Origin: Novosphingobium indicum | Lineage (GTDB): Bacteria; Pseudomonadota; Alphaproteobacteria; Sphingomonadales; Sphingomonadaceae | Reading direction: 5' to 3' | DNA length: 64,000 nucleotides | Assembly (NCBI RefSeq): GCF_014645195.1 | Contig: NZ_BMLK01000005.1 | Span: 124,001-188,000, forward strand | Shown: one piece after another, positions 9,695 to 17,700 of the stretch | Position numbering within the stretch: position 1 is the stretch's first letter | Layout: the number at the start of each line of letters is the position of its first letter | Program-made: the position numbers and the translations under genes | The notes under the pieces: generated by a model | What the model was told of the DNA's origin: nothing | Database searches by the model: none | The model's input: the letters and a program-made list of their open reading frames with translations, nothing else

Positions 9695-11059
9695 ATGACA
9701 AGGAACTCGGAACCCTCGCTTGTGCCATCCGCGCCGCTGAACGTCGGCTGCGTTTGCATGACGCTGGATCGAGCAGCCTTAGCCGCGGCTCTGATACAGG
9801 AGACGGGCGATGCCGCGTTTTACAGCAGGTTGATCGAGTCGCGCCCCCATCTTTTCGCCGATGTCGCAGTATTTCTTGACGCGGCCGAACTCGTCCAAAT
9901 GCAGCGCATTGTCGAGGCGATCGAGGCCGTTATTCGTCATCCCGCCTATGGCGCGGCGGTACTTGCCTGGACGCCGGCGGGCGCTGTGCGCGACTTCGGA
10001 CCGAGAGGGGTTTTCATGGGATATGATTTTCACCTCGGACGCAACGGGCCGGCGCTCATTGAAATCAACACCAATGCCGGCGGGGCCATCCTGAATGCCG
10101 CGCTCGCGCGCGCCCAACGTTCTTGCTGTAGTGATGCTATCACCCCGGAATTTATGGATATGACGGCTTTCGACACGGATATTGCCGAGATGTTCGCAAA
10201 AGAATGGCGTCACCAGCACGAGACCGGATCTCCCGCGACGATCGCGATCGTCGATGATCGTCCGGGAGAACAATATCTCTACCCGGAATTTCTCCTGATG
10301 CAGCGGTTACTGCAGCGTCATGGCCACGAGGTTTGGATCGCCGACCCGTCAGAACTGGAATATCGCGACGGCTGCCTTCGGCGAAGCGGTACGCGTATCG
10401 ATCTCGTTTACAACCGATTGACGGATTTTTCGCTCGAACAACCCGAACATGCGGCGCTGCGCGCAGCTTATGATGATGCTTCGGTTGTCGTGACGCCCAA
10501 TCCCCACAACCACGCTTTGTTTGCCGACAAACGCAATTTGACGCTCCTTTCCGATTCAACCTTGCTTGCTGAATGGGGGGTAGATCCGGCCCTGATCCGG
10601 ATTCTATCCGCAGGCGTTCCAGCCACCGAACGTGTCACGCCCGATCGCACCGATCGCTTCTGGAGCAATCGAAAGCAATTCTTTTTCAAGCCCTCGTCGG
10701 GTTTCGGCAGCCGGGCCGCCTATCGCGGAGACAAACTGACGAGAACGGTCTGGCAGGAGATTTGCCAGGGCGACTATGTGGCGCAGGCCTATGTCGCTCC
10801 AAGCGAGCGCCTTATCGAATTCGACGGCGAGAAGCAGCGGCGCAAGATCGATGTGCGCCTCTACACTTACGAAGGGCGTATTCTCCTGGTTGCAGCGAGG
10901 CTGTACCAAGGACAGACGACGAATATGCGGACGATCGGGGGCGGCTTTGCGCCTGTCTTGCTGACAACGACAGCGGGTCTTTCAACAGCATGCCAAATGT
11001 GCGCGAACCGGACAGAGGTTATTGTATCGCCGCCAACTCGTATGGATCGGCAGCGCTGA
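9695..11059 (+). CDS. Circularly permuted ATP-grasp family protein
   Basis: 454 residues. The sequence reads as an ATP-grasp ligase-like protein: GYDFHLGRNGPALIEINTNA near 110-128, a nucleotide-binding stretch KQFFFKPSSGFGSRAAYRGD near 329-348, and a C-terminal RKIDVRLYTYEGRILLVAAR followed by QTTNMRTIGGGFAPV. Proteins of this type form carbon-nitrogen bonds at the expense of ATP; the substrate cannot be told. An SD-like AGAGGA lies about 12 bases before the ATG at 9695, and a second ATG at 9758 is possible. It stands alone, with the inverted repeat 9651-9667 upstream. The last 30 or so residues after GGGFAPV are unlike the core and may have diverged. Confidence 0.6.
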   Translation: MTRNSEPSLVPSAPLNVGCVCMTLDRAALAAALIQETGDAAFYSRLIESRPHLFADVAVFLDAAELVQMQRIVEAIEAVIRHPAYGAAVLAWTPAGAVRDFGPRGVFMGYDFHLGRNGPALIEINTNAGGAILNAALARAQRSCCSDAITPEFMDMTAFDTDIAEMFAKEWRHQHETGSPATIAIVDDRPGEQYLYPEFLLMQRLLQRHGHEVWIADPSELEYRDGCLRRSGTRIDLVYNRLTDFSLEQPEHAALRAAYDDASVVVTPNPHNHALFADKRNLTLLSDSTLLAEWGVDPALIRILSAGVPATERVTPDRTDRFWSNRKQFFFKPSSGFGSRAAYRGDKLTRTVWQEICQGDYVAQAYVAPSERLIEFDGEKQRRKIDVRLYTYEGRILLVAARLYQGQTTNMRTIGGGFAPVLLTTTAGLSTACQMCANRTEVIVSPPTRMDRQR

Positions 11060-11339
11060 CCACAACTTGCACTCCGAGCTGCCCCAAGCTGCCGCGCAGC
11101 GAACCTTGCGGGAACCTCACGGCGCACCAATCGAAGATTTTCCCGCAGCAGATCAAAGCAGTGGCCTTGCCCATCGGATGGCACATCTCCCGACCAGGTC
11201 TCGGCGCCTCCAATCCACTGATGTGATCTATGTGAAAATGCGGGACGAAAGGGAAGGCCTCCCTTGCTGCTCGGCCAAATTCGCCACCAAAACCAAAGGG
11301 GAGACAGGCTCAGAAAGTGATCGCGCAAAGTTCCGGAGT

Positions 11340-11353
11340 TCAACCTCCATCAA
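11340..11353 (+). promoter_or_regulatory. FNR-like box upstream of slipin gene
   Basis: On the minus strand this reads TTGAT-GGAG-GTTGA, the most diverged member of the box family in this window (consensus TTGAY-N4-RTTAA). It ends 82 bases before the slipin start at 11435, a usual distance for activation by an FNR/CRP-type protein. The 325 bases from 11060 to 11434 hold no gene. Confidence 0.5.
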
Positions 11354-11434
11354 AGATTCCTCCCCGTACCGGCATTAGCTCACATGGCCCCATACGGCAC
11401 TGACCGCCCCCTGGGCAATTTGCAGAAGGAGCAA

Positions 11435-12220
11435 ATGATGACAGCCGATTCGATCGCCCTGACAGGCAACTCTATCGTCTGGATCGTGGGAATCGCCATC
11501 GTCGCAGTGTATTTGGCGAGCGCGATCCGTATCCTGCGCGAATATGAACGAGCTGTGGTCTTTACCCTCGGCCGCTTCACCGGCGTCAAAGGCCCGGGGC
11601 TGATCCTCGTCTTTCCGTTCATACAGACGTTGGCCCGCGTTGACTTGCGGACAATTGTCCTCGACGTGCCAACCCAGGACCTTATTTCGCGTGACAATGT
11701 CTCAATTCACGTCAATGCCGTCATCTATTTCCATGTGGTCGACGCGGAGCGCGCCATCATCCAGGTGGAGCAGTATATCTACGCCATGAGCCAACTCGCT
11801 CAGACCACGCTGCGCTCTGTCCTCGGCAAGCACGATCTTGATGAGATGCTCGCTGAGCGCGACAAACTGAACACGGACATCCGGGCAATACTCGATGGCC
11901 AGACCGATGCCTGGGGCATCAAGGTCTCGAATGTCGAGATCAAGCACGTCGACATCGACGAATCGATGGTTCGTGCGATCGCGCGCCAGGCCGAAGCGGA
12001 GCGCGAGCGGCGCGCCAAGGTCATTAATGCCGAAGGCGAGCATCAAGCCGCGCAGAAACTGCTTGAGGCGGCAGAGATCCTTGGACGCCAGCCCGAAGCA
12101 ATGCAACTACGCTATCTCTCCACGCTCAACGTCATCGCAGGTGAGCGCAGTTCCACGATCGTCTTTCCATTCCCGATGGAGTTCAAGGATTTGCTCAGGG
12201 TCGGCAAGGCGCAGGAATAG
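11435..12220 (+). CDS. Slipin / stomatin-like SPFH membrane protein
   Basis: 261 residues from the ATG-ATG pair at 11435, chosen because AGAAGGAG lies 4-11 bases upstream. One N-terminal membrane helix (about residues 9-31) is followed by an SPFH/band-7 domain: [21 protein letters not shown], then [20 protein letters not shown], then a charged coiled-coil region [19 protein letters not shown]. Slipins oligomerise on membranes and organise microdomains. They are usually next to an NfeD protease gene; none is seen here. An FNR-like box at 11340-11353 suggests induction at low oxygen with the rest of the island. Confidence 0.88.
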   Translation: MMTADSIALTGNSIVWIVGIAIVAVYLASAIRILREYERAVVFTLGRFTGVKGPGLILVFPFIQTLARVDLRTIVLDVPTQDLISRDNVSIHVNAVIYFHVVDAERAIIQVEQYIYAMSQLAQTTLRSVLGKHDLDEMLAERDKLNTDIRAILDGQTDAWGIKVSNVEIKHVDIDESMVRAIARQAEAERERRAKVINAEGEHQAAQKLLEAAEILGRQPEAMQLRYLSTLNVIAGERSSTIVFPFPMEFKDLLRVGKAQE

Positions 12221-12368
12221 CGGCTGCCCGAACGGCGCGAACGACCAAGTTGAGGCCTGCCGGTACGACCCGCCGGCACATTCGCTCGAGAGAAGGTGCC
12301 AGCCACCATGCCGGCAATGGCCGATCCTGGAGGCCTGTACGTCGCTGCCACGGCACCCATGATCCAAT

Positions 12369-12382
12369 TTGATCGGGATTAA
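12369..12382 (+). promoter_or_regulatory. FNR-like box upstream of NifX-like gene
   Basis: TTGAT-CGGG-ATTAA, followed by G. It matches the asymmetric box family of this window and ends 70 bases before the start at 12452. Confidence 0.55.
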
Positions 12383-12451
12383 GGATTGCAGCTTGAGACT
12401 CGTCTCATCTCTGTTCTTCCAAACCGGGAATATTTGGCAAGCGAGGAAGGG

Positions 12452-12799
12452 ATGTCACGCTCGGCTTTGACTCGTCCAGAACCGTCGTCCCGGACGGCAT
12501 TGTTGGTCACGCATTCGCATGAGGGAACCGTGCTGTGCCCGTTCTTCAGCAAATGCGACGGCCTCCTCATCATCGATCCCGATAACGGCTCTCGCGAGTT
12601 CCGCGCAAGGGAGGATGACACGCCCGACGCAATGTGTGATCAGATCCTGAAAACCGGTGTTCATCGGCTCATCCTGGGTTTCATCAGCGGTTCCGCGGCC
12701 CAGAAACTCCGGGTGGCGGGGATCGACATCAGGTTGGGCTCCGGCGCGCTCGCGGTCGACGAGCTTGTGATCGGCTTTGATGATCTTCCTGCGGCATAG
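12452..12799 (+). CDS. NifB/NifX-type iron-molybdenum cofactor-binding domain protein
   Basis: 115 residues from the ATG at 12452, which is preceded by GAGGAAGGG; an upstream in-frame ATG at 12386 lacks such a site. The pattern fits the dinitrogenase iron-molybdenum cofactor family (NifX/NafY fold): VTHSHEGTVLCPFFSKCDGLLI, then CDQILKTGVHRLILGFISG, then a conserved helix after GIDIRLG. There are no nif genes in the window, so a role in nitrogenase maturation is unlikely. Orphan members may carry or sense iron-sulfur clusters. It is a single-gene unit with its own FNR-like box. Confidence 0.68.
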   Translation: MSRSALTRPEPSSRTALLVTHSHEGTVLCPFFSKCDGLLIIDPDNGSREFRAREDDTPDAMCDQILKTGVHRLILGFISGSAAQKLRVAGIDIRLGSGALAVDELVIGFDDLPAA

Positions 12800-13203
12800 G
12801 CGCACCCAGATGGCACCTGCGCTGACCATTAGCGTGAAACGCTCAGTTTGATCCATGATTCCCGCACTTTGGTGTCTGGACTAAAAGTCGAGGCATGCTG
12901 GTCAAAGAATTGCGTTTTGCCGCCGTATCCGACAACCACCGGGCAGATGCTGGTCCAGCCGGCTTGAATCGAACTTCCTTTCATCCCCAAATGGCGTAGA
13001 TCTGCATCTTGGGCCAGACCACCGTCTCCGCGAAGGGGTAGATAAGGCTGCGCCGCATTGAGATAGGCACCAGGCCGGGCGCTGAACTGACCACCTAGCA
13101 GTTGCCCTATCGAAGGGGGCCAGAAGCGCACCAGCAAGTTTCTAGCGCAACGCCTGCAAGGCCCATGGGAAGTGCAGCCTTGCAATAAGCGAGGCGTGAG
13201 GTC
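12800..13203. other. Gap of about 400 bases, no gene recognised
   Basis: Lies between the convergent NifX-like and GAPDH genes. Frames on both strands (for example minus 12829-13185) show no family resemblance, no ribosome site and no conserved motif. No terminator was identified with confidence. Confidence 0.5.
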
Positions 13204-14247
13204 TCAGGACAACAGCGCGCCGATACCCAGCGCGGCGTTGGTCAAGGCGATTGAAGCGCTTGCGTCGCGTTCACGACAGGTAAGTGCACGGATCGCGTCG
13301 ATTGTCTCGGGAATTACGATCGCCTGATTATCGACCATGTAGGCATAGAAGACCTCATCGCCCTGCACCGTCACCAGGTCTTCCCATAGCGCAACTTCGT
13401 AGAGGTTTTCGCGCGGCCGTCCGACGTCGGCCATCAATTCCTTGACTGTGTTAAGCGCCGTCAAACCATCGCTAATCCGAATGAGCGCAATGCGCGAAGA
13501 CTGGCGGAATGCGTCGATAATCTCTTCCTTTGACGCGTTGCGCGTCAACTGCACGGACCAGCTGTGCAGATGCGCGATGGTTTCGGGCACCTTCACGGCG
13601 ATCGTCACGACATCAAGCTCGGGGTCGACCGTCCGGGCATCCGGGCCTTGATGGCTCGGTATTTCATTTTCTGGAACGAGAGTGTTCATTATCCCGCCTT
13701 TGTGGCTTTCCCATGGGTCTGTCGCGCGCCGCATGACGGTACCCCTTGCCCTTTTCAGGAGGCCGGCGTGCTTGAGAGCCGTCAAGGTGCGCACGATAGA
13801 GGTGGTATTGCAGGAGACAACCCGGGTGGCTCTCTGCCCCAGTGCGCTTTCATAGCTCGCCTCCGCTACGAACGAATGCCCGGTCACCTCGTGCTTCTCG
13901 CCACCCTGTACGATGAACTTCACCCCCCGCGTACGGTAATGCTCGGCATTCTGCGCTCCGATCGGCTTCGGAGTGCAGTCGACCACCACGTCGGTCTCGT
14001 TCAGGAGGTCGTCGAGCGTGCCGGACACGTCCAAGCCCGCCCTCTTCATGGCTTCGCCGCGATCCTCGAGCGACGCAAAGAGCCTGAAACCCTTCCTAAG
14101 GGCCGTCCTCATCCGCCAGTCTGTCTCGATGTCTGCGATGCCGACAAGTTCCATGTCGTGCTGGCTCGCAACCGCGTCAGCGACTCGCTTGCCGATTACA
14201 CCGTAACCGTTCAGCGCGACCCGGATCTTTCCTTGCTGTGATGCCAT
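13204..14247 (-). CDS. Type II (archaeal-type) glyceraldehyde-3-phosphate dehydrogenase
   Basis: 347 residues, the usual size of the archaeal GAPDH family and unlike bacterial GapA. The Rossmann start is VALNGYGVIGKRVADAV. The catalytic cysteine is in VSCNTTSIVRTL (C146), where GapA has ASCTTN. Other type II signatures are DCTPKPIGAQN, FIVQGGEKHEVTGHSF, and MRRATDPWESHKGG in place of the GapA phosphate-binding loop. It oxidises glyceraldehyde-3-phosphate to 1,3-bisphosphoglycerate with NAD(P)+. Enolase and phosphoglycerate kinase lie on the same island. A partial FNR-like box lies at 14279-14292. An unusual gene for a proteobacterium and probably acquired by transfer. Confidence 0.88.
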   Translation of the reverse strand: MASQQGKIRVALNGYGVIGKRVADAVASQHDMELVGIADIETDWRMRTALRKGFRLFASLEDRGEAMKRAGLDVSGTLDDLLNETDVVVDCTPKPIGAQNAEHYRTRGVKFIVQGGEKHEVTGHSFVAEASYESALGQRATRVVSCNTTSIVRTLTALKHAGLLKRARGTVMRRATDPWESHKGGIMNTLVPENEIPSHQGPDARTVDPELDVVTIAVKVPETIAHLHSWSVQLTRNASKEEIIDAFRQSSRIALIRISDGLTALNTVKELMADVGRPRENLYEVALWEDLVTVQGDEVFYAYMVDNQAIVIPETIDAIRALTCRERDASASIALTNAALGIGALLS

Positions 14248-14278
14248 ATTTCATTCTCCTATCGCAGAACTCTTCGTC

Positions 14279-14292
14279 TTGATGCGGATTCA
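14279..14292 (-). promoter_or_regulatory. Weak FNR-like box upstream of type II GAPDH
   Basis: TTGAT-GCGG-ATTCA, followed by AG, about 32 bases upstream of the ATG at 14247. The first half-site is perfect; the second differs from RTTAA by one inserted-looking C. Weaker than the other boxes, but in a similar place relative to its gene. Confidence 0.3.
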
Positions 14293-14655
14293 AGGCGGTC
14301 GCGCCAGACCATACACGCAGCGCGCTGCAATCCCGACGTCGAACAGACTGATTTTTGGCTGCTTGCGCGGGTCGTCTCGACCAGATTTACTTGTTCAATC
14401 TCGGTGATGCCCTCCGAAACCGGAGCAGTGCGATCCCGGACTTCATCGACATATGCTCGAAATCGAGCTTGGTTCATGTGAACTATACTTAGTCCTCGCC
14501 GCAACAGAGCCCCCGTCCCCCGCTGTATTCGGAGCTGGTTCAAGCAGCCCCAATTGAACAGCGCCAACGTCATCGGCCTCGCAGGTCGGAAATTTGCTGG
14601 TGGAAATACCATATGACGCAATCGCGACCGGGAAGAACAGGGCGTCCCAACAGGC
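14293..14655. other. Intergenic region, no gene recognised
   Basis: About 360 bases between the GAPDH promoter and the end of the DUF5676-like gene. A minus-strand frame (14259-14678) covers it but has no recognisable domain and overlaps the neighbouring gene. Confidence 0.45.
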
Positions 14656-14952
14656 TCAATTTTTGGACGATGCATCAAGCGGCATCATTGTTGGTCGCGG
14701 GCCCCATCTTCTGTGCAGCAAATTGTAAATCGGACAAAAGACGAGACCGGCGTAGACACCATAAAGGAAGGCCTCGACCAAGCCGAGCAAAAAACCCCAC
14801 CAGGTGAGCCATTTGAAAGCGGGCAACATCATTTCCAGAAATCCGCTCATGCGCAGGCTTTGCGGCGTGACCAGTCCGTAAATCACGCAAACCAAAAACG
14901 TGATGGTTGTCCAGATGCCCAATGACCAAGCGACCAGTTTCGTGTTCAACAT
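14656..14952 (-). CDS. Small membrane protein, DUF5676-like
   Basis: 98 residues from the ATG at 14952, chosen for GGAG a few bases upstream; a TTG four codons earlier is the alternative. Two hydrophobic helices are seen: residues 8-26 (WSLGIWTTITFLVCVIYGL) and about 50-75 (LTWWGFLLGLVEAFLYGVYAGLVF), ending in PIYNLLHRR. This layout (W near the start, G-F-x-x-G-L-x-E-A in helix two, YN-L near the end) resembles DUF5676 proteins. Function unknown; inner-membrane location is inferred. It follows a DUF2933-like gene on the same strand, a common pairing with heavy-metal and stress genes. Confidence 0.65.
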   Translation of the reverse strand: MLNTKLVAWSLGIWTTITFLVCVIYGLVTPQSLRMSGFLEMMLPAFKWLTWWGFLLGLVEAFLYGVYAGLVFCPIYNLLHRRWGPRPTMMPLDASSKN

Positions 14953-15007
14953 CGCGCGCTCCAATTAGTTCCTCGGGGGGCGAAGACCTGCGTCCGGCGC
15001 GCGTCTC

Positions 15008-15202
15008 CTAATGCCGATGCGCCGAAGATGCATCCGCGTCGCGCCGTTCCGCTGATCCGTGATCAGTACTCCGACCGTCAGAGCGGTCGCCGCGATGTCC
15101 TCCGTGACCGCCGTGGCCACCATGCCCGAACATATGCAAAGCAACAAAGGCGACACCGACTAGTACCCAAAACCAGTTCTGCAAAAACCATTCCATTGCC
15201 AC
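15008..15202 (-). CDS. Small membrane protein, DUF2933-like, histidine-rich tail
   Basis: 64 residues. A single hydrophobic helix (about residues 4-24, WFLQNWFWVLVGVAFVALHMF) is followed by a run of GHGGHGGHGGH and a charged tail ending SSAHRH. This matches DUF2933, a short membrane protein whose His-rich tail may bind metal; function is unknown. The start may be GTG 15202 or ATG 15196; AAGGG lies just upstream. It probably forms a unit with the DUF5676-like gene 55 bases downstream. Confidence 0.65.
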   Translation of the reverse strand: MAMEWFLQNWFWVLVGVAFVALHMFGHGGHGGHGGHRGDRSDGRSTDHGSAERRDADASSAHRH

Positions 15203-15823
15203 TGCCCTTCATCGGTCTTGCAAGCGACGCCCAAAGCTCCGGACTGATGCTCCATCTGCCGCATTTCAGTCTTCTTCGAATGAAAACGCCACGTCCATCT
15301 CGATCGGCCCAAGATCACGATTCCAATCTGCATTTCTGCCCGACCTAGCGCTGCTCAGGTTACAGATGCCCGCGACGGCGGACCAAATCTTTGCCTTGGA
15401 TTAAACTTTCTTGTGCCGGTCAAAATCTTGGTAGAGGGGAGCGGACGAGCTCAAAGGCTCGACTACTTCGCTTTTGATGCGTCAACCGGGTAGCCGCGCG
15501 ATGACCTCGGCAAGGCCGGGGATGAAGATGAGGACCCTCGCTTCGGACCGGGATGGCAGGCTCATTCTCGTGCCTGTGGCGGTGTCAGATGCGGCCATGG
15601 ATGCAATCTATTCACCGCTCTTTGCGTACCCCCCCTTGGCGAACTCGCCAAAGAATCACTGTAATCGTTCTGCCCCCCTGACGTCTGTAGCTCCGGGGTG
15701 ACCTGAAGGTAATCCGCACCGGAAAGCGCACGCGTCTCAACGTCGATGTGCAACCGGTCTTGTCGATGAGACGCACTGGTCGCGTCAATATTTGGGTTGG
15801 CTTCAATTCCGGGAGACGCAGCA
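15203..15823. other. Long intergenic region upstream of the Crp/Fnr gene
   Basis: About 620 bases between two divergent units. Short frames (for example plus 15474-15701, minus 15562-15837) show no family match. No box of the TTGAY-N4-RTTAA type was found, so the regulator gene does not appear to be autoregulated through that site. Confidence 0.5.
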
Positions 15824-16642
15824 ATGGCGAGTATCATGAAGGCACCCAGAAGCGCTCGCGTCGATTGCGAAACGTGCCAGGCCCGCGTTGACGGTCTTTG
15901 CTCCGGCTACAGCGATAGCACGGTGGAGTTTATTTCCGGGTACCGGACCAATGACCGACACCTCAAGGCGGGTCAGGATCTCCTCAACCTCGGCGAACCT
16001 TGTGACGCGATCTTCAATCTCGTCGATGGGTGGATGTTCCGCTACACAATCCTGGCCGATGGACGGCGGCAGATTCTCGATTTCGCATTACCCGGTGCCG
16101 TACTCGGTTTTCATTCACCGCTCGGCGCGACAATATCCTTCGGTGCGCAAGCGCTGACGGATGCGGTGGTCTGCGTCATTCCGCACAATGCTCTGGGCCA
16201 TTTGTCGCAGCGCCAACCAGACCTAGGTCTGCGGCTCGCCTTGCTGATGGCGCGGGAACGCAGCCTGTCATTCGATCACCTCACCAGTGTCGGCCGGCGT
16301 TCGGCACACGAACGGATTGCCCGCCTACTGCTTGAGTTGTTTGTCCGTTCCCGGGCAGGATGGCCTGGGTACCAGATCGAGGAAATGCATTTGCCAGTGA
16401 CGCAGGAGCATATCGGGGATGCGACAGGCTTGACCGGCGTTCACGTCAACCGGGTGCTGCGGGATCTCGGGAAGGAGGGAATCCTCAAATTCAGTTACCG
16501 GCGCCTCAGCATCCTGGAACCCGACAAGCTGATGGACCTAGCGGGAATCGATCAGGAATTGCTGCAATCGTGGACGGGATCCGGACGAAGCGAAGCGCGC
16601 GCCCAAGGCGACCTGGCCGGGGGATGTCGACAAGCGGCCTGA
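15824..16642 (+). CDS. Crp/Fnr family regulator with FNR-like cysteines
   Basis: 272 residues from the ATG at 15824, preceded by GGGAG; an upstream in-frame start at 15797 lacks it. C15, C18 and C26 (C-x2-C-x7-C) and C117 in ALTDAVVCVIPHN align with the four ligands of the oxygen-labile 4Fe-4S cluster of FNR (E. coli C20, C23, C29, C122). The cyclic-nucleotide fold spans about 30-150, and a winged helix follows near 200-235. The recognition helix reads TGVHVNRVLRDL, whereas FNR has VETISRLLGRF: only the arginine of the E-x2-S-R contact set is kept. It is the only complete DNA-binding regulator in the island and the obvious candidate for the FNR-like boxes described here. Confidence 0.85.
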   Translation: MASIMKAPRSARVDCETCQARVDGLCSGYSDSTVEFISGYRTNDRHLKAGQDLLNLGEPCDAIFNLVDGWMFRYTILADGRRQILDFALPGAVLGFHSPLGATISFGAQALTDAVVCVIPHNALGHLSQRQPDLGLRLALLMARERSLSFDHLTSVGRRSAHERIARLLLELFVRSRAGWPGYQIEEMHLPVTQEHIGDATGLTGVHVNRVLRDLGKEGILKFSYRRLSILEPDKLMDLAGIDQELLQSWTGSGRSEARAQGDLAGGCRQAA

Positions 16643-16817
16643 CGGCGTGGCCCGAAGCGCTCCCAGTGGAAGCCGAATATCGCTCTGGTCGGTCGCGCGC
16701 GGCTCGCTATGATGCGTGAAGATAGCGCCCATCATCAGCCCCAAAACCTTGGGCACCCCACCAAAATCCGGACAATCCGCTACTCGGATAGCTTCCTGAT
16801 TGAACCATGGGGTACAT

Positions 16818-17216
16818 CTACAGTCTGGAATTTCGCGCATCGTAAAGGCACCACCCAGCGAAGATTACGATCAGCGAGCCGGAGACCACCGAATTCCAGG
16901 TGAGAGCGGCCGACGCGCTAAAGCCTAAAGCCAATGGTGACACCACCAGCCACGCGCCCGAGAGAAGGTTTATCCATTCAGCCAAAGTGTTGAACCGGTA
17001 AAGCGCGATCGCGCAGATCACGACAACCGCGAGACCGACAACCGAAAGATTCCACATGCCGAGAATCCCGCCTGCCACCGGTACCTCGGTGACCATCGAG
17101 TGCGACAGGAGCCAGGGCGAGCCGAAGATCCACAAGCCGAGCAGCCCATTGATCCAGTCCTGCCAATGCTGCTTGCCCACCAAAGTTCTCCGACGCGTAG
17201 AGTCGCTGCCATGCAT
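16818..17216 (-). CDS. SPW-repeat membrane protein
   Basis: 132 residues. Two copies of the SPW unit are seen, each two helices: WINGLLGLWIFGSPWLL near 22-38 and WINLLSGAWLVVSPLALGF near 81-99, so four membrane helices in all. Function of the family is unknown; it sits in the inner membrane. A GTG at 17180 preceded by GGAG is a likely alternative start, giving 120 residues that begin just before the conserved HWQDW. An FNR-like box at 17257-17270 lies 41-77 bases upstream, depending on the start. Confidence 0.8.
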   Translation of the reverse strand: MHGSDSTRRRTLVGKQHWQDWINGLLGLWIFGSPWLLSHSMVTEVPVAGGILGMWNLSVVGLAVVVICAIALYRFNTLAEWINLLSGAWLVVSPLALGFSASAALTWNSVVSGSLIVIFAGWCLYDARNSRL

Positions 17217-17256
17217 AACCTGAAGCGAATTTAGCAGTCGCCAGATGGGGCGGTCT

Positions 17257-17270
17257 TTGATGAATGTTAA
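17257..17270 (-). promoter_or_regulatory. FNR-like box upstream of SPW gene
   Basis: TTGAT-GAAT-GTTAA followed by G on the plus strand. It matches the window consensus. It lies 41 bases upstream of the SPW gene start (minus strand) and 431 bases upstream of enolase, so SPW is its likely target. Confidence 0.55.
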
Positions 17271-17700
17271 GGGGCTGGCGTCTCGCGGGGAACTGAAGCG
17301 CCAAGGCGTGCTGGCGCGCTCTGTCTCAGAGATGGACCTCCGCTCACAGAGGCCGATCCCCTTCGCAAAAGAAGATGGGCTGCGGAGTCAACTGCGCTAC
17401 CTAGTCTCGGACGCCGCGACCCGGATGCCGAAGTGTCGATGTTTAACCTCAGTCAAGGACACTTTGCGCCAAGCGATGCCAATTTTGACCGTGAACGGCG
17501 GTAGCCGCTGCACATGGGAAGAGCTGCATCTGTGCTCCACAAGATCTGTTGGAGGACGCTTGGCAGTGACGCCTCGAGTCGTCCGGGAACAAGCGCACCA
17601 CTCCGCGAAACGCCGTACTCGATTTTCCGATCCGGTCGATCTCGGGTCAGAGATCGCCGGATTGACCACTTGTCCGCCTCGCTGGCCGGAGATCAATTGT
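17271..17700. other. Leader region of enolase
   Basis: The enolase frame stays open upstream to 17245, but those 150 codons resemble nothing and have no ribosome site. Only the FNR-like box at 17443-17456 is recognised here. Confidence 0.5.
17443..17456 (+). promoter_or_regulatory. FNR-like box upstream of enolase
   Basis: Minus-strand reading TTGAC-TGAG-GTTAA; plus strand TTAAC-CTCA-GTCAA followed by GGAC. The copy before pgk (26585-26598) has the same orientation and also runs on into GGAC. The enolase start is 245 bases downstream, so a long 5' leader would be expected. Confidence 0.55.

Noticed and set aside
12452..12799. NifX-like gene as a sign of nitrogen fixation
   Set aside because: No nifHDK, nifB, nifE or nifN in the window; nifJ (PFOR) alone is common outside nitrogen fixers.
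14259..14678. Minus-strand frame of 139 codons between GAPDH and DUF5676-like gene
   Set aside because: No recognisable domain, overlaps the neighbouring gene, no ribosome site.
17245..17700. Upstream extension of the enolase frame as an N-terminal fusion
   Set aside because: No family resemblance and no start with a ribosome site; enolase begins at its normal first residues at 17701.
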